Part shown: positions 1 through 8,760 of the stretch, in pieces
Numbering within the stretch: position 1 is the stretch's first letter
Layout of the letters: every line of letters starts with the position of its first letter
NCBI RefSeq assembly: GCF_000264945.2
Contig: NZ_CP013070.1
Location: 3,366,501-3,430,500 of the forward strand
Reading direction: 5' to 3'
Length of the DNA stretch: 64,000 nucleotides
Source of the DNA: Sphingobium indicum B90A
Lineage (GTDB): Bacteria; Pseudomonadota; Alphaproteobacteria; Sphingomonadales; Sphingomonadaceae
The notes under the pieces: generated by a model
Database searches by the model: none
Told to the model about the DNA's origin: nothing
What the model saw: only the letters and a program-made list of their open reading frames with translations
Program-made: the position numbers and the translations under genes

Positions 1-629
1 ATGTGCTGGGGTCCAGCGGATCGCTGATCCCGCTGTTCCAGCAGCAACTGGCGAACGGCAAGCCGCTGACCGTCACCCATCCCGACATCGAACGCTTCTT
101 CATGACCGTGCAGGAGGCGGTGCTGCTGATCCTGCAAAGCAGCGCCCGCGCATTGGAGACGGATTCGGAACGCGGTACCATCTTCGTCCTCGACATGGGG
201 GAGCCGGTGAAGATCGTGGAGATCGCCCGCCGCGTCATCCGCATGGCGGGGCTGCGGCCGGAGATCGACGTGCCGATCAGGTTCATCGGCCTGCGTCCCG
301 GCGAAAAGCTGTTCGAGGAATTGTTCGACAGCAGCGAGGACAAGATCGAAAGCGCCATTCCCGGCATTTTCGAGGCGATGCCCTCGCCCATCCCGCTGGA
401 GATGCTGGTGGAGGGCTTCGCCCAGCTCGCCCGGCTGATCGCGGCGGGCGACGCGGACGAGCTGGTGCGGCTGACGCACGAGATGGTCGCTGCCTCGGCC
501 AGTTCGCGCTGGGCGGAGATATTGCGGCGGCTGGCGGCGGAAAGTTCCGACACGCTGCTGATGATGCCGCCGCGCCCGGCGGACATTCCGGCCGCCCTGT
601 CCTCGCCGCTGCCGCGCGATGTCGCCTGA
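1..629 (+). CDS. CapD/WbpM-type nucleotide-sugar 4,6-dehydratase, C-terminal part (cut by window edge)
   Basis: The reading frame is open at the left edge; the first complete codons read VLGSSGSLIPLF, and the codon before them ends in AT, consistent with the Asn of the family motif. The text then gives the typical C-terminal half of polysaccharide biosynthesis proteins of the CapD/FlaA1/WbpM group: TVTHPDIERFFMTVQEAV, then the block around GLRPGEKLFEEL. Family members dehydrate UDP-GlcNAc-type sugars at the inner membrane as an early step in making amino-deoxy sugars. The N-terminal membrane segments and Rossmann motif lie outside the window. An aminotransferase starts 16 bases downstream, as expected for a dehydratase/aminotransferase pair. 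The last 60 residues are Ala/Pro-rich and not informative. Exact sugar specificity cannot be told. Confidence 0.9.
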   Translation, partial: VLGSSGSLIPLFQQQLANGKPLTVTHPDIERFFMTVQEAVLLILQSSARALETDSERGTIFVLDMGEPVKIVEIARRVIRMAGLRPEIDVPIRFIGLRPGEKLFEELFDSSEDKIESAIPGIFEAMPSPIPLEMLVEGFAQLARLIAAGDADELVRLTHEMVAASASSRWAEILRRLAAESSDTLLMMPPRPADIPAALSSPLPRDVA

Positions 630-644
630 CCTTCCGGAGGAACC

Positions 645-1883
645 ATGATGCAAGCCGCGCCAGCCCCAGCCCGGATCGCGCCCCGCGCCAGCCCGACCCG
701 CCTCAGCCCGCTCGACCATCCGACGCTGCGCTGGCCGCAGCATGAGGCCGACGAGATCGCGGCGGCGACGCATGTTCTGGAGACCGGGCGGGTGAATTCC
801 ATGGTCCATGGCGAGCAGGGTCGCGCCTTCGAAGCCGAGTTCGCGGCCTTTTGCGGCATGCCCCACGGCATTGCGGTCAGCAACGGCACGGTGGCGCTGG
901 AACTGGCGCTGCGGGCGCTGGGCATCGGCGCGGGCGACGAAGTGATCCTGCCTTCGCGCAGCTTCTTCGCCAGCGCGGCCTGCATCGTCGCGGTGGGCGC
1001 CACGCCGGTCTTCGCCGACATCGATCCGGTCAGCAACAATATCGATCCGGCGTCGGTCCGCCGCATGCTGTCGCCGCGCAGCCGGGCGATAATATGCGTG
1101 CATCTGGCGGGCTGGCCCTGCGACATGGATGCGCTTCGGGCGCTGGCCGATGAAAAGGGGCTGTGGCTGGTCGAGGATTGCGCGCAGGCGCACGGCGCGA
1201 CGCTGCGCGGCCGGCCCGTGGGCGGCTTCGGGGATGCCGCCGCCTTCTCCTTCTGCACCGACAAGATCATGTCGACCGGCGGGGAAGGGGGCATGCTGCT
1301 GCTGCGCGACGAAGCGCATTGGAAGCGGGCCTGGGCCTATAAGGATCATGGCAAGAATCCCGACAAATTCTTCGCGCCCGCCCCGGCCAGCGGCTTCCGC
1401 TACCTGCACGACAGTTTCGGCAGCAACTGGCGGATGACCGAAATGCAGGCCGCCATCGGCCGGGCGCAGCTTGCCAAGCTGCCCGGCTGGCTCGTCCGCC
1501 GCCGCCGCAACGCGCAGGCGCTGATGCCTTTGTTGCGCGCCGTTCCGGGCGTGGAGGTGCCGGAGATACCGGGCCATGTGGGCCATGCCTTCTACCGGCT
1601 TTACGTCACCATCACCGCCGACCGGCTGGGCGAAGGCGGGACCGCGCCGGTCATCGACCGGATGGCGCGCATGGGCATGCCGGTCGGCAGCGGTTCCTGC
1701 GCCGACATGACGCGGGAGGCTGCCTTTGCCGCCATGGATGTGCGCCGGGACGGCATGCTGTCCGTTGCGCAGGATCAGGGCCGCCGCAGCATCGCTTTCC
1801 CGGTCGACCATCTGCTGGACGATGCGGACATGCAGCGGCTCGCCAACTGCCTTGCGATCGCCCTCGCAGAACAGGATCGCTGA
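645..1883 (+). CDS. DegT/DnrJ/EryC1/StrS-family PLP sugar aminotransferase
   Basis: A 412-residue protein of usual length for PLP-dependent sugar aminotransferases, which put an amino group on a keto-sugar nucleotide. Visible motifs: SNGT (79-82, phosphate binding), VEDCAQAHGA (176-185, with the Asp that holds the pyridine nitrogen) and FCTDKIMSTGGEGG (203-216), where Lys207 should form the Schiff base. GGAGG lies just before two ATG codons (645 and 648); the second has the better spacing. It follows the CapD-type dehydratase directly and probably uses its keto-sugar product. Members of this family also include perosamine and bacillosamine synthases; the sequence alone does not separate them. 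Confidence 0.92.
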   Translation: MMQAAPAPARIAPRASPTRLSPLDHPTLRWPQHEADEIAAATHVLETGRVNSMVHGEQGRAFEAEFAAFCGMPHGIAVSNGTVALELALRALGIGAGDEVILPSRSFFASAACIVAVGATPVFADIDPVSNNIDPASVRRMLSPRSRAIICVHLAGWPCDMDALRALADEKGLWLVEDCAQAHGATLRGRPVGGFGDAAAFSFCTDKIMSTGGEGGMLLLRDEAHWKRAWAYKDHGKNPDKFFAPAPASGFRYLHDSFGSNWRMTEMQAAIGRAQLAKLPGWLVRRRRNAQALMPLLRAVPGVEVPEIPGHVGHAFYRLYVTITADRLGEGGTAPVIDRMARMGMPVGSGSCADMTREAAFAAMDVRRDGMLSVAQDQGRRSIAFPVDHLLDDADMQRLANCLAIALAEQDR

Positions 1884-1899
1884 CGAAAGGGAAGAGACA

Positions 1900-2742
1900 A
1901 TGACCAACGACCGCCTGCCGCATTTCGTCATCATCGGCGCCGTCAAGGGCGCGACGACCTGGATCCACAACCAGCTTCAGGACAATCCGGCCATCTACCT
2001 GCCCGCGCCGGAACCGCATTTCTTCAGCCAGGATTTCGATCGTGGCCTCGACCATTATCGCCGTTTCTTCGACGGGGCGCGGCCCGACCAGATGCTGGGG
2101 GAAAAGTCGGCCGACTATCTCGCCCATCCGGACGCGCCCGCCCGCCTTGCCGCCGTCCTGCCCAGGGCGCGGCTGGTGGTGCAGCTTCGCAACCCGGTCG
2201 ACCGGGCCTATTCCGATTACAAGATGCTGTTCCGGCGCGGCACGGTGACGAAGGGGCCGGACCATTATCTGGACGGCCGCCCCAGCGACCACCCGCGCTT
2301 CCTGGAGGATGGGCTTTACGCGAAGCATCTGCGCCGCTGGCTCGCCCATTTCGATGCGGAGCAGATCAAGGTGCTGCTGTTCGAGGATGTGAAGGCCGCG
2401 CCGGAAGCGAGCGTCGCCATCGTCAGCGACCATATCGGCGCGCCCTGCCATTATTCGACGCAGGTGGGCGCCGATCCCCGCAACGACAGCAGCGAAAGAT
2501 TTCTGCCCCTGCCGGTGCGCACCGCGCTGGCGCCGCTGAAGGAGGCGGTGCGGCCCCTGCGCGGCAATGCGGTGTTCGAACGGGTGCGCGGCGCGTTCGC
2601 GCGGCAGATCGCCTATCCGCCGCTCGCCCCGGCGCTGCGCCGGCGCATGGTCGACTATTATGCGCGGGACATTGCCGATCTGGAGGAGCTGATCGGACGA
2701 GATCTCAGCCATTGGCGGCAGGACAGGCGGCTGGCGGCTTGA
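1900..2742 (+). CDS. PAPS-dependent sulfotransferase
   Basis: A 280-residue cytosolic protein. The start is the ATG at 1900, 16 bases after the aminotransferase stop with GGGAAGAG upstream; longer in-frame extensions are not credible. The 5'-phosphosulfate loop is at residues 13-22 (GAVKGATTWI) and the 3'-phosphate motif at about 92-107 (LVVQLRNPVDRAYSDY, with Arg97 and Ser105 in the conserved places). The fold matches the sulfotransferase family that includes heparan-type and NodH-like enzymes, which move sulfate from PAPS to a sugar hydroxyl or amine. Between sugar biosynthesis and export genes, a polysaccharide or its lipid-linked precursor is the likely acceptor. The acceptor is inferred, not shown. 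Confidence 0.88.
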   Translation: MTNDRLPHFVIIGAVKGATTWIHNQLQDNPAIYLPAPEPHFFSQDFDRGLDHYRRFFDGARPDQMLGEKSADYLAHPDAPARLAAVLPRARLVVQLRNPVDRAYSDYKMLFRRGTVTKGPDHYLDGRPSDHPRFLEDGLYAKHLRRWLAHFDAEQIKVLLFEDVKAAPEASVAIVSDHIGAPCHYSTQVGADPRNDSSERFLPLPVRTALAPLKEAVRPLRGNAVFERVRGAFARQIAYPPLAPALRRRMVDYYARDIADLEELIGRDLSHWRQDRRLAA

Positions 2743-2746
2743 CGGT

Positions 2747-2815
2747 ATGGGCTCCTGCGAAGGCAGGAGCCCAGTCCCACCGTCCGAACTGGGCTCCTGC
2801 CTTCGCAGGAGCACG
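2747..2815. repeat. Palindromic repeat, family A, copy 1
   Basis: Two inverted halves, each itself a small palindrome (GCTCCTGCGAAGGCAGGAGC), separated by about 17 bases. Three more copies are at 47895, 50116 and 53884. The paired arrangement resembles REPIN-type intergenic repeats. It lies between the sulfotransferase stop and the exporter gene. Confidence 0.85.
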
Positions 2816-2958
2816 ACATGTCAGGAACGCCTCCTTCGAATCACCCCCAAAGCGCCCCGCCCCTCGCCCCTTTTTGCCCGCCCGCGATCCGTTATTGCCC
2901 GCCCCTGAATCAGCCTAAGGGCTTAAACTTCCGCCCTATCCATCGAGAGGGGACGCAG

Positions 2959-3534
2959 ATGCGCAACCGGCTTCACCATGGCATTTTCCTTGGCTTTTTC
3001 GCCCTGAGCACCGCCTGTTCGAGCGGGCTGTCCGGCCTCGCCAGCCTGCCGCCTGCCCCGACCGTCGCCTATCGCCTGGGCGCGGGGGACGAGGTGCGGG
3101 TGGCGATTCCGGGCCTCAGCGGGGCCGATTCCGGCGAGGGCAGCTACACGATCAACGATCGCGGCCAGATTTCGCTGCCGGTGCTGGGCGATGTCGACGC
3201 GGGCGGCAAGACGGTCCCGGAATTGCAGGCCAGCATCGCCAGCCAACTGACCCAGCGCCAGTTGCTCAATGCCCCGACCGTCAGCGTCCAGCCAGTGAGA
3301 TTGCGTCCCTTTTATGTGCTGGGCGAGGTGAAGAGTCCCGGCGAATATCAATATCGCGCGGGCATGTCGGTGCTGGCGGCGGTGTCGGTGGCGGGCGGAT
3401 ATACCTTTCGCGCCGAACAGGGCAGCGTCGCCATCACCCGCATGGTCGACGGGCGGCAGGTGGTCGGCCGGGCGGGCGAGCGCGACATGATCCAGCCGGG
3501 CGACACGCTGCGCATCTATGAGAAGTGGTTTTGA
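2959..3534 (+). CDS. Wza/GumB-like polysaccharide export lipoprotein (OPX family, short form)
   Basis: A 191-residue protein. The start at 2959 is chosen because GAGGGG sits 8 bases upstream and a hydrophobic signal follows (residues 8-20, ending FALSTAC), with Cys20 as probable lipidation site although the lipobox is weak. Residues about 37-112 are a polysaccharide-export domain (YRLGAGDEVRVAIPG, then INDRGQISLPVLGDV). Residues 115-188 form one SLBB-like domain (YVLGEVKSPGEY, PGDTLRIYEKWF). OPX proteins form the periplasm-spanning or outer-membrane exit for capsule and exopolysaccharide. It overlaps the next gene by one base (TGATG), so the two are probably translationally coupled. The short C terminus suggests it cannot span the outer membrane alone, which fits the partner barrel protein. 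Confidence 0.92.
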   Translation: MRNRLHHGIFLGFFALSTACSSGLSGLASLPPAPTVAYRLGAGDEVRVAIPGLSGADSGEGSYTINDRGQISLPVLGDVDAGGKTVPELQASIASQLTQRQLLNAPTVSVQPVRLRPFYVLGEVKSPGEYQYRAGMSVLAAVSVAGGYTFRAEQGSVAITRMVDGRQVVGRAGERDMIQPGDTLRIYEKWF

Positions 3535-4784
3535 TGGCCCGCCCGGTCTTCGGCCCGGTCCTGGGTCGGGCCTCCGGGGGAGCGGCCGCCCTGTTGCTGA
3601 TGACGGCGCTGCCCGACGCCCATGCGCAGGATATGGACGCCTCCGAACCCTTGCAGGGGGAACCGGCCGCGCTGTTCGAACCGACGCCGCTGTCGCTGGG
3701 CAGCGCGACCGTCAGGATCGGCGGCAGCGCGCGCCTGGAATATGACAGCAACATCTATGCCCAGGCCTTTGGCGAGAAGGACGATTTCCGGCTCCAGTTC
3801 CGCCCCTATGTCGACCTGCTGCGCAAGGGCGGCGCGCTGGAACTGACCGCCCGGGCGGAGGGGGATTTCCGCAAATATTTCCAATATGAGAAGGAAGATG
3901 CGGCCGGCGGGCGCGTCGCCGCCGGGCTGAACTGGAACCCGTCGGCCGCCGACCGGCTGAACGTCGGCGCAAGCTGGCAGCACCTGATAGAGGATCGGGG
4001 CGAGCCGGAGGGCAACACATTGCCCAATATCGGCCCGCGCGAACTCAATCTGGTGGATGGCGACCTGTCCTATCTGCATCAGGGTTCGCGCATCGGATTT
4101 CTGTTCAAGGCGACCGGCGCGCGGATGCGCTACACCCGCGCCATCGACGAGGAGCGCGACCTGGATGCGGTGGGCGGCCTGGCGCGGGTGATGCTGCGCG
4201 TGTCGCCGCTGACGAGCGTCTTCGTGGAGGGCGTCGCGGCGCATCGCGATTTCCGGCTGGCCCCCGCGCCAGGCCAGTTCAACCGCGATGCGTCGACCTA
4301 TGGCGCACGGGTGGGCATCGCCATCGATCCGGGCGGCACGCTGCGCGGCGATGCCGCGGTGGGCGTCTATCGCCTGGACGCCAAGGACAAGCTGATCGAA
4401 TCCCAGACCCGCATGTCGGTGCAGATCGGCCTGACATATGCGCCTCGCCCGCGCACGACCATCACGCTGGACGGCTTCGTCGGCAATGTCGCCACCTACC
4501 GGACCGGCGTGCAGTCCCGTGAGGACATGCGCTTCCGCCTGGGAATAAACCAGGAAATCCGGCATAATCTGACGGGCCGGTTGGGCATTCTCTACCGCCG
4601 CAGCAAATATTTCGGGGTCGACGACACCGACCATCTCTACGGCGTCACCGGCGAGCTGGAATATGCCGTCAACCGCCGGGTCGCCGTCGCGGGGATAGCG
4701 CGCTTTTCCAAACGCGACAGCAGCGTCCCGCTGGACGAATTCGACCGCGTCCGGGGGGGCATCGAACTGCGCATCCATTATTGA
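3534..4784 (+). CDS. Outer-membrane beta-barrel protein of the polysaccharide locus (BBP2-like)
   Basis: A 416-residue protein with a signal sequence ending DAHAQ near residue 31. After it comes a long run of alternating polar/hydrophobic strands rich in Tyr, Arg and Gly, with the entry strand IGGSARLEYDSNIYA and a C terminus IELRIHY ending in an aromatic residue as in outer-membrane barrels. This matches the putative beta-barrel porin 2 family often found beside Wza-like genes in sphingomonads. The ATG at 3534 overlaps the upstream stop; a GTG three codons earlier (3525) is possible but has no better support. It probably supplies the outer-membrane pore for the exported polymer. Confidence 0.8.
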   Translation: MARPVFGPVLGRASGGAAALLLMTALPDAHAQDMDASEPLQGEPAALFEPTPLSLGSATVRIGGSARLEYDSNIYAQAFGEKDDFRLQFRPYVDLLRKGGALELTARAEGDFRKYFQYEKEDAAGGRVAAGLNWNPSAADRLNVGASWQHLIEDRGEPEGNTLPNIGPRELNLVDGDLSYLHQGSRIGFLFKATGARMRYTRAIDEERDLDAVGGLARVMLRVSPLTSVFVEGVAAHRDFRLAPAPGQFNRDASTYGARVGIAIDPGGTLRGDAAVGVYRLDAKDKLIESQTRMSVQIGLTYAPRPRTTITLDGFVGNVATYRTGVQSREDMRFRLGINQEIRHNLTGRLGILYRRSKYFGVDDTDHLYGVTGELEYAVNRRVAVAGIARFSKRDSSVPLDEFDRVRGGIELRIHY

Positions 4785-4918
4785 CGCGCAGCCGTGCCGG
4801 GGCGGGACAGGACTGATCCAAAGGGCCGCCCCCTAACCCCTTCGCGCAATGGACTTGGGATCGCCCGCCAAGGACACTGGCCCGCATAACAGCGTGATCA
4901 TACAGGAACCCCGCCGCC

Positions 4919-6055
4919 ATGCTGGTAAGAGCATCCAGGCCACCCAGACTCGCGTTCGTCCTTCCGGGGCTGGGCGCGGGCGGATCGGAACATATCGTCA
5001 GCCTGCTCTGCAACCATTTCGCGGCGCAGGGCTGGGCGATCAGCCTGATCGCGTTCGAGGAGCCGTCCGCTCCATCCTATTACCCCTATCGTCCCGATGT
5101 GCGGATCGTCAGGCTGGGCATGAAGTCGCGCCGCCGCGCCGCCGCGACCGGCGCGCTGGCGATGCTGCGGCGGCACAGGTTGCTGCGGCGGGCGTTGAAG
5201 GCGGCGCAGCCCGAACTGGTGGTCAGCTTCCTCACCCGCACCAACATCCTGTCCGTGCTTGCCGCATGGCCGCTCCGCATTCCGGTGATCGTGTCGGAAC
5301 GCAACAATCCCGCGCTCCAGACGGTGGGGCCGGTGTGGAGCCGGCTGCGGCGGATGACCTATCCGCGCGCCCTGGGCCTCATCACCATGACCCAGGGGGC
5401 GATGGACTGGTTCCAGGGCGCCATGGACGTGAAGGGATGGGTGATCCCCAATCCGGTGCCGCCCGCCGGCGCCGCGCCGGACCGACGGTCGGACGGCCGC
5501 ACCATCGGCGCGGTGGGGCGGCTGGTGCCGCAAAAGGGATTCGACCTGCTGCTGGACGCCTTCGCCCATGTGGCGCAGCGCATACCTGACTGGAAGCTGG
5601 CGATCTGGGGCGAGGGGCCGGAGCGCGTCGCGCTGGAGCGGCAGCGCGACCGGCTGGGCCTGACGGATCGGGTCAGCCTGCCCGGCGTGACGGAAAGGCC
5701 GGGCGACTGGATTCCCCAAACCGACATCTTCGTCCTCTCCTCCCGCTTCGAAGGCTGGGGCATCGTCGTGGGGGAGGCCATGGGCGCGGGCCTGCCGGTC
5801 GTTTCCTTCGACTGCCAATGGGGTCCGGCCGAAATGATCGAGCATGACCGCAGCGGCCTGCTGGTGCCCAATGGCGACGGCGCGGCGCTGGGGGAAGCGA
5901 TCGTCGCGCTCTGCAACGATCCGGCGCGGCGCGCTGCCCTGGGGCAGGCGGCGCGGGATCGGATGGCGGATTTCGGCCATGACCAGGTGCTCGCCCGCTG
6001 GCAGTCGGTCATCACCAGCATTCTCGACCATCATCGCGTGAGGGCAGGATCATGA
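4919..6055 (+). CDS. Glycosyltransferase, GT4 family (two Rossmann-like domains)
   Basis: A 378-residue GT-B glycosyltransferase. The N-terminal domain opens with LAFVLPGLGAGGSEHIVSLL (residues 10-29, nucleotide-sugar/acceptor loop). The C-terminal domain shows GAVGRLVPQKGFDLLLDAF and the EX7E-type block SRFEGWGIVVGEAMGAGLPVVS. Such enzymes retain anomeric configuration and add sugars to a lipid-linked repeat unit at the cytoplasmic face. It starts a tight run of overlapping genes (4919-10609); the next ORF begins inside its stop (ATGA at 6052). The 134-base gap upstream probably holds the operon promoter, but no clear -35/-10 was seen. Confidence 0.92.
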   Translation: MLVRASRPPRLAFVLPGLGAGGSEHIVSLLCNHFAAQGWAISLIAFEEPSAPSYYPYRPDVRIVRLGMKSRRRAAATGALAMLRRHRLLRRALKAAQPELVVSFLTRTNILSVLAAWPLRIPVIVSERNNPALQTVGPVWSRLRRMTYPRALGLITMTQGAMDWFQGAMDVKGWVIPNPVPPAGAAPDRRSDGRTIGAVGRLVPQKGFDLLLDAFAHVAQRIPDWKLAIWGEGPERVALERQRDRLGLTDRVSLPGVTERPGDWIPQTDIFVLSSRFEGWGIVVGEAMGAGLPVVSFDCQWGPAEMIEHDRSGLLVPNGDGAALGEAIVALCNDPARRAALGQAARDRMADFGHDQVLARWQSVITSILDHHRVRAGS

Positions 6056-6915
6056 ACATGATGTCGCTGAAGGGCGTTGCGCGGGCGATGCGGCGGCGGC
6101 TGCGGGACGAACCGCCATTGCGGCTGGCGGCGGCGCGGGCCGACGCTTTCCTCGTTTCCTACCCCAAGAGCGGGCGGACATGGCTGCGTTACCTGCTCTC
6201 CTGCTATTTCGCGGAAAGCGCGAAGCTGGGCTTCGAGCCCGACCTCACCAGCACCTTCCGCATCCTGCCCAATTTCGACCGCGATCCCGTGCGCGGCATC
6301 GACGCCTTCATCGGGCGGACGGGCGAGGCGGGGCTGCCGCTGATCCTGGTCAGTCACCTGCCCTATCGCGAGCGGCTGTTCCTCGACCGGCCGGTCCTTT
6401 TCCTGGTCCGGGATCCTCGCGACGTGATCGTGTCCGCCTATTTCCACGCGACCCGGCACAAGAAGAGTTTTTCCGGCGACATGGCGGCTTTCCTGGACGA
6501 ACCCAAATATGGGATGGCGGCGCTAACCGCCTATCTGAACGGCTGGGCGGCAGGGCTGGCGGGGCGGCCGCATCACCTGATCAGCTATGAACATATGCTG
6601 GCCGAACCGATGCCTGCCGTGGCGGGCATCCTCGCCTTTCTGGGCGTCGAGCCTCAGCCCGAAATGCTCGCCCGCGCCGTCGCCGCCGCGCAATTCGACC
6701 GGATGCGCGACAAGGAACGCGACGGCGGCATTCCCGGCCATGATTATGACCGCAACGACGACCAGAGCCTGCGCATGCGCAGCGGCAAGGCGGGCGCCTT
6801 CGGCGAGTGGCTGAGGCCCGATCAGGCCGATCTGGTGCTGGAACGCTGCCGGTCCGACCTGTCGCCCCGCGCCCTGGCGCTGCTGGCCGCCACCGGCGTC
6901 GACCTGGCCCGCTGA
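6052..6915 (+). CDS. PAPS-dependent sulfotransferase (second copy, Sulfotransfer_1 type)
   Basis: A 287-residue protein with the textbook 5'-phosphosulfate loop YPKSGRTWLRYLL (residues 37-49) and 3'-phosphate motif RDPRDVIVSAYFH (120-132; Arg120 and Ser128 in the conserved positions). It is not a duplicate of the sulfotransferase at 1900: loop and spacing differ, so the two probably sulfate different positions. The start codon overlaps the glycosyltransferase stop by four bases. Alternative ATG codons at residues 3 and 4 exist. Sandwiched between two glycosyltransferases, it very likely modifies the same polymer. The acceptor is inferred from context. Confidence 0.9.
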   Translation: MNMMSLKGVARAMRRRLRDEPPLRLAAARADAFLVSYPKSGRTWLRYLLSCYFAESAKLGFEPDLTSTFRILPNFDRDPVRGIDAFIGRTGEAGLPLILVSHLPYRERLFLDRPVLFLVRDPRDVIVSAYFHATRHKKSFSGDMAAFLDEPKYGMAALTAYLNGWAAGLAGRPHHLISYEHMLAEPMPAVAGILAFLGVEPQPEMLARAVAAAQFDRMRDKERDGGIPGHDYDRNDDQSLRMRSGKAGAFGEWLRPDQADLVLERCRSDLSPRALALLAATGVDLAR

Positions 6916-6916
6916 G

Positions 6917-8053
6917 ATGCGCATCTGTTCGATCATCACCAGCTTCACGTCGGGCGGGGCGGAAATGCTGGTCTGCAATCTGGCGGAGGCTTTTGCGCAG
7001 GCGGGCCATCAGGCGACAGTCCTCTCGCTCAGCGACGCGGCGCAGGTGGGCAATGCGCCCGATACCGAAGCGGCGATGATGGCGCGGGTGCGGGCGGACG
7101 GCGCCACCGCCCTTTCCCTGGGCCTTGCCAACCGCAACAATCTGCCCGGCGGGGCGCTGGCGCTGCGCCGCGCCCTGCGCGCGATCCGGCCGGACGTGAT
7201 CCACGCCCACACGGCCCGCGCCCTCTTCCCCCTTGCGCTGGCCATGCCCGGCCTGCCGGTGGTGCTGACCCACCATAACAGCCGCCTCTCCTTTCCGCCG
7301 TCGGCCTTCGCCCTCTTCGACTGCATCGTCGACGGCTATGTCGCGATTAGCGACCAGTGCGAGGCGATGCTGCGCGACCATGCCCGCAAGCCGATCCGCA
7401 TGATCCTGAACGCCGCCAGCGCCCGCTTCCAGGCCGGGCGGCCGCGCGACGCCGCCGGGCGCGATCCGACGATCCTCGCCGTGGGCACGGTGTCGGCGCA
7501 GAAGGATTATCCCACCCTGCTCCGCGCCGCCCGCCCGCTGGTGGAGGCGCTGGCGGCGCAGGGCCGCTCCGCCCGCATCCGCATAGCGGGCGGGGGACCG
7601 GAATTCGGCCGGCTTCAGGTGCAGGCCGCTGGCGAACCCGTCGAATTGCTGGGCGCATGCAGCGGCGTCGACGCGCTGATGCGGCAGGCGGACCTGTTCG
7701 TGAACTGCTCGCTGTGGGAGGGTTTTCCCATCGCCATGATCGAGGCGGCGATGAGCGGCCTGCCCATCGTCGCGACCGCGGTGGCGGGCAATCGGGAAAT
7801 GGTCCTGCCCGGCGTCAACGGCCGGCTCGTCCCCCCTTCCGACCCCGCCGCGCTGGCGCGGGCGGTCGTGGAGACGCTGAGCGACGACTCCCAATATGCC
7901 GCCCTGTCGCGGGGCGCGCTGCATGCCGCCCGGCGCTTTTCCCTCGAAAGCTGCGCGACGGCGCATCTCGACCTGTATCGGGAACTGACCCAGTCCCGCC
8001 GCTCCCGCTTCGCTCCGTCCCCTCTGGCCCGCCCGGTGTCGCCATGCGAATAG
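6917..8053 (+). CDS. Glycosyltransferase, GT4 family
   Basis: A 378-residue GT-B enzyme beginning MRICSIITSFTSGGAEMLV, the GGAE loop typical of GT4. The C-terminal half has GTVSAQKDYPTLLRA and the donor-binding block NCSLWEGFPIAMIEAAMSGLPIV. The start lies one base after the upstream stop, and the stop overlaps the next gene by 10 bases. The last 20 residues are basic and Pro-rich. Role: adds one sugar of the repeat unit on the cytoplasmic side; donor and linkage unknown. Confidence 0.92.
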   Translation: MRICSIITSFTSGGAEMLVCNLAEAFAQAGHQATVLSLSDAAQVGNAPDTEAAMMARVRADGATALSLGLANRNNLPGGALALRRALRAIRPDVIHAHTARALFPLALAMPGLPVVLTHHNSRLSFPPSAFALFDCIVDGYVAISDQCEAMLRDHARKPIRMILNAASARFQAGRPRDAAGRDPTILAVGTVSAQKDYPTLLRAARPLVEALAAQGRSARIRIAGGGPEFGRLQVQAAGEPVELLGACSGVDALMRQADLFVNCSLWEGFPIAMIEAAMSGLPIVATAVAGNREMVLPGVNGRLVPPSDPAALARAVVETLSDDSQYAALSRGALHAARRFSLESCATAHLDLYRELTQSRRSRFAPSPLARPVSPCE

Positions 8054-8760
8054 CCGCGCTGACCGACATCCATGCCGCCAGCGATCCGCTGCAACTCGCG
8101 CTCACCGCCGCCCGGCGAGAGGGGTTCGACCGGATGCTCATCCTGGGCGACCTGCTGACCTATGGCGTGCAGCCGCTGGAAACGCTGGAACTGGTGCAGG
8201 GCGCGGCGGTTCGCGACGGGGCGATCCTGATCAGCGGCAATCACGACATGCTCTACCGGGGGTCGGCGGCGGCGGAGGCCTATCGCGCCGCCCTGCCCGA
8301 CTGGCTGCGCGAAAGCGTCGACTGGACCGCCGCCCATATCCCGTCCGACAGCATGACGGCGTTCGACTGGCGCGAAAGCTGGTCGCTGGGGCCGCTGTTC
8401 GCCGCCCATGCCAATCCCTTCGACTATGGCGACTGGCGCTACATCCGCTCGGCGCAGGAGGCGGAGGAAGCCGCCGCCGCGGTCGCGGCGCGGGGCTTTC
8501 TCTACGGCCTGTTCGGTCATGTCCACCGGCATCGCCGCTATGATTGCGACGCCGCCACCATCTTCACCCTCGCCTCGCTCGGCCAGCCGCGAGACGACGG
8601 CGACCGGACGCCGAAATGGGCGATGATCGACATCAGGGGAGATTCTGTGACCATCGAAAGCCGCGACATCGATTTCGATCCGGAGGACCAGATGCACGCC
8701 ATCCGCGCCACCACGCTGTCCGCCGCCACGCAGGAGCGGCTCTGCCGGTTCTTCGCATGA
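8044..8760 (+). CDS. Calcineurin-like metallophosphoesterase
   Basis: A 238-residue protein whose metal-binding signature is complete: D8-x-H10, GD at 35-36, GNHD at 65-68, His122, and GHVH at 158-161. These coordinate two metal ions in enzymes that split phosphomono- or diesters. It has no signal peptide. It starts within the end of the preceding glycosyltransferase and ends in an ATGA overlap with the ATP-grasp gene, so it belongs to the same transcript. In a polysaccharide operon it might remove a phosphate from a sugar or from PAP, the by-product of the two sulfotransferases; that last idea is a guess. Confidence 0.85.
   Translation: MRIAALTDIHAASDPLQLALTAARREGFDRMLILGDLLTYGVQPLETLELVQGAAVRDGAILISGNHDMLYRGSAAAEAYRAALPDWLRESVDWTAAHIPSDSMTAFDWRESWSLGPLFAAHANPFDYGDWRYIRSAQEAEEAAAAVAARGFLYGLFGHVHRHRRYDCDAATIFTLASLGQPRDDGDRTPKWAMIDIRGDSVTIESRDIDFDPEDQMHAIRATTLSAATQERLCRFFA

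Noticed and set aside
4849-5589. 246-residue plus-strand frame overlapping the first GT4 gene
   Set aside because: Out of frame with the GT4 gene that shows donor-binding motifs; translation is Arg/Gly-rich nonsense.
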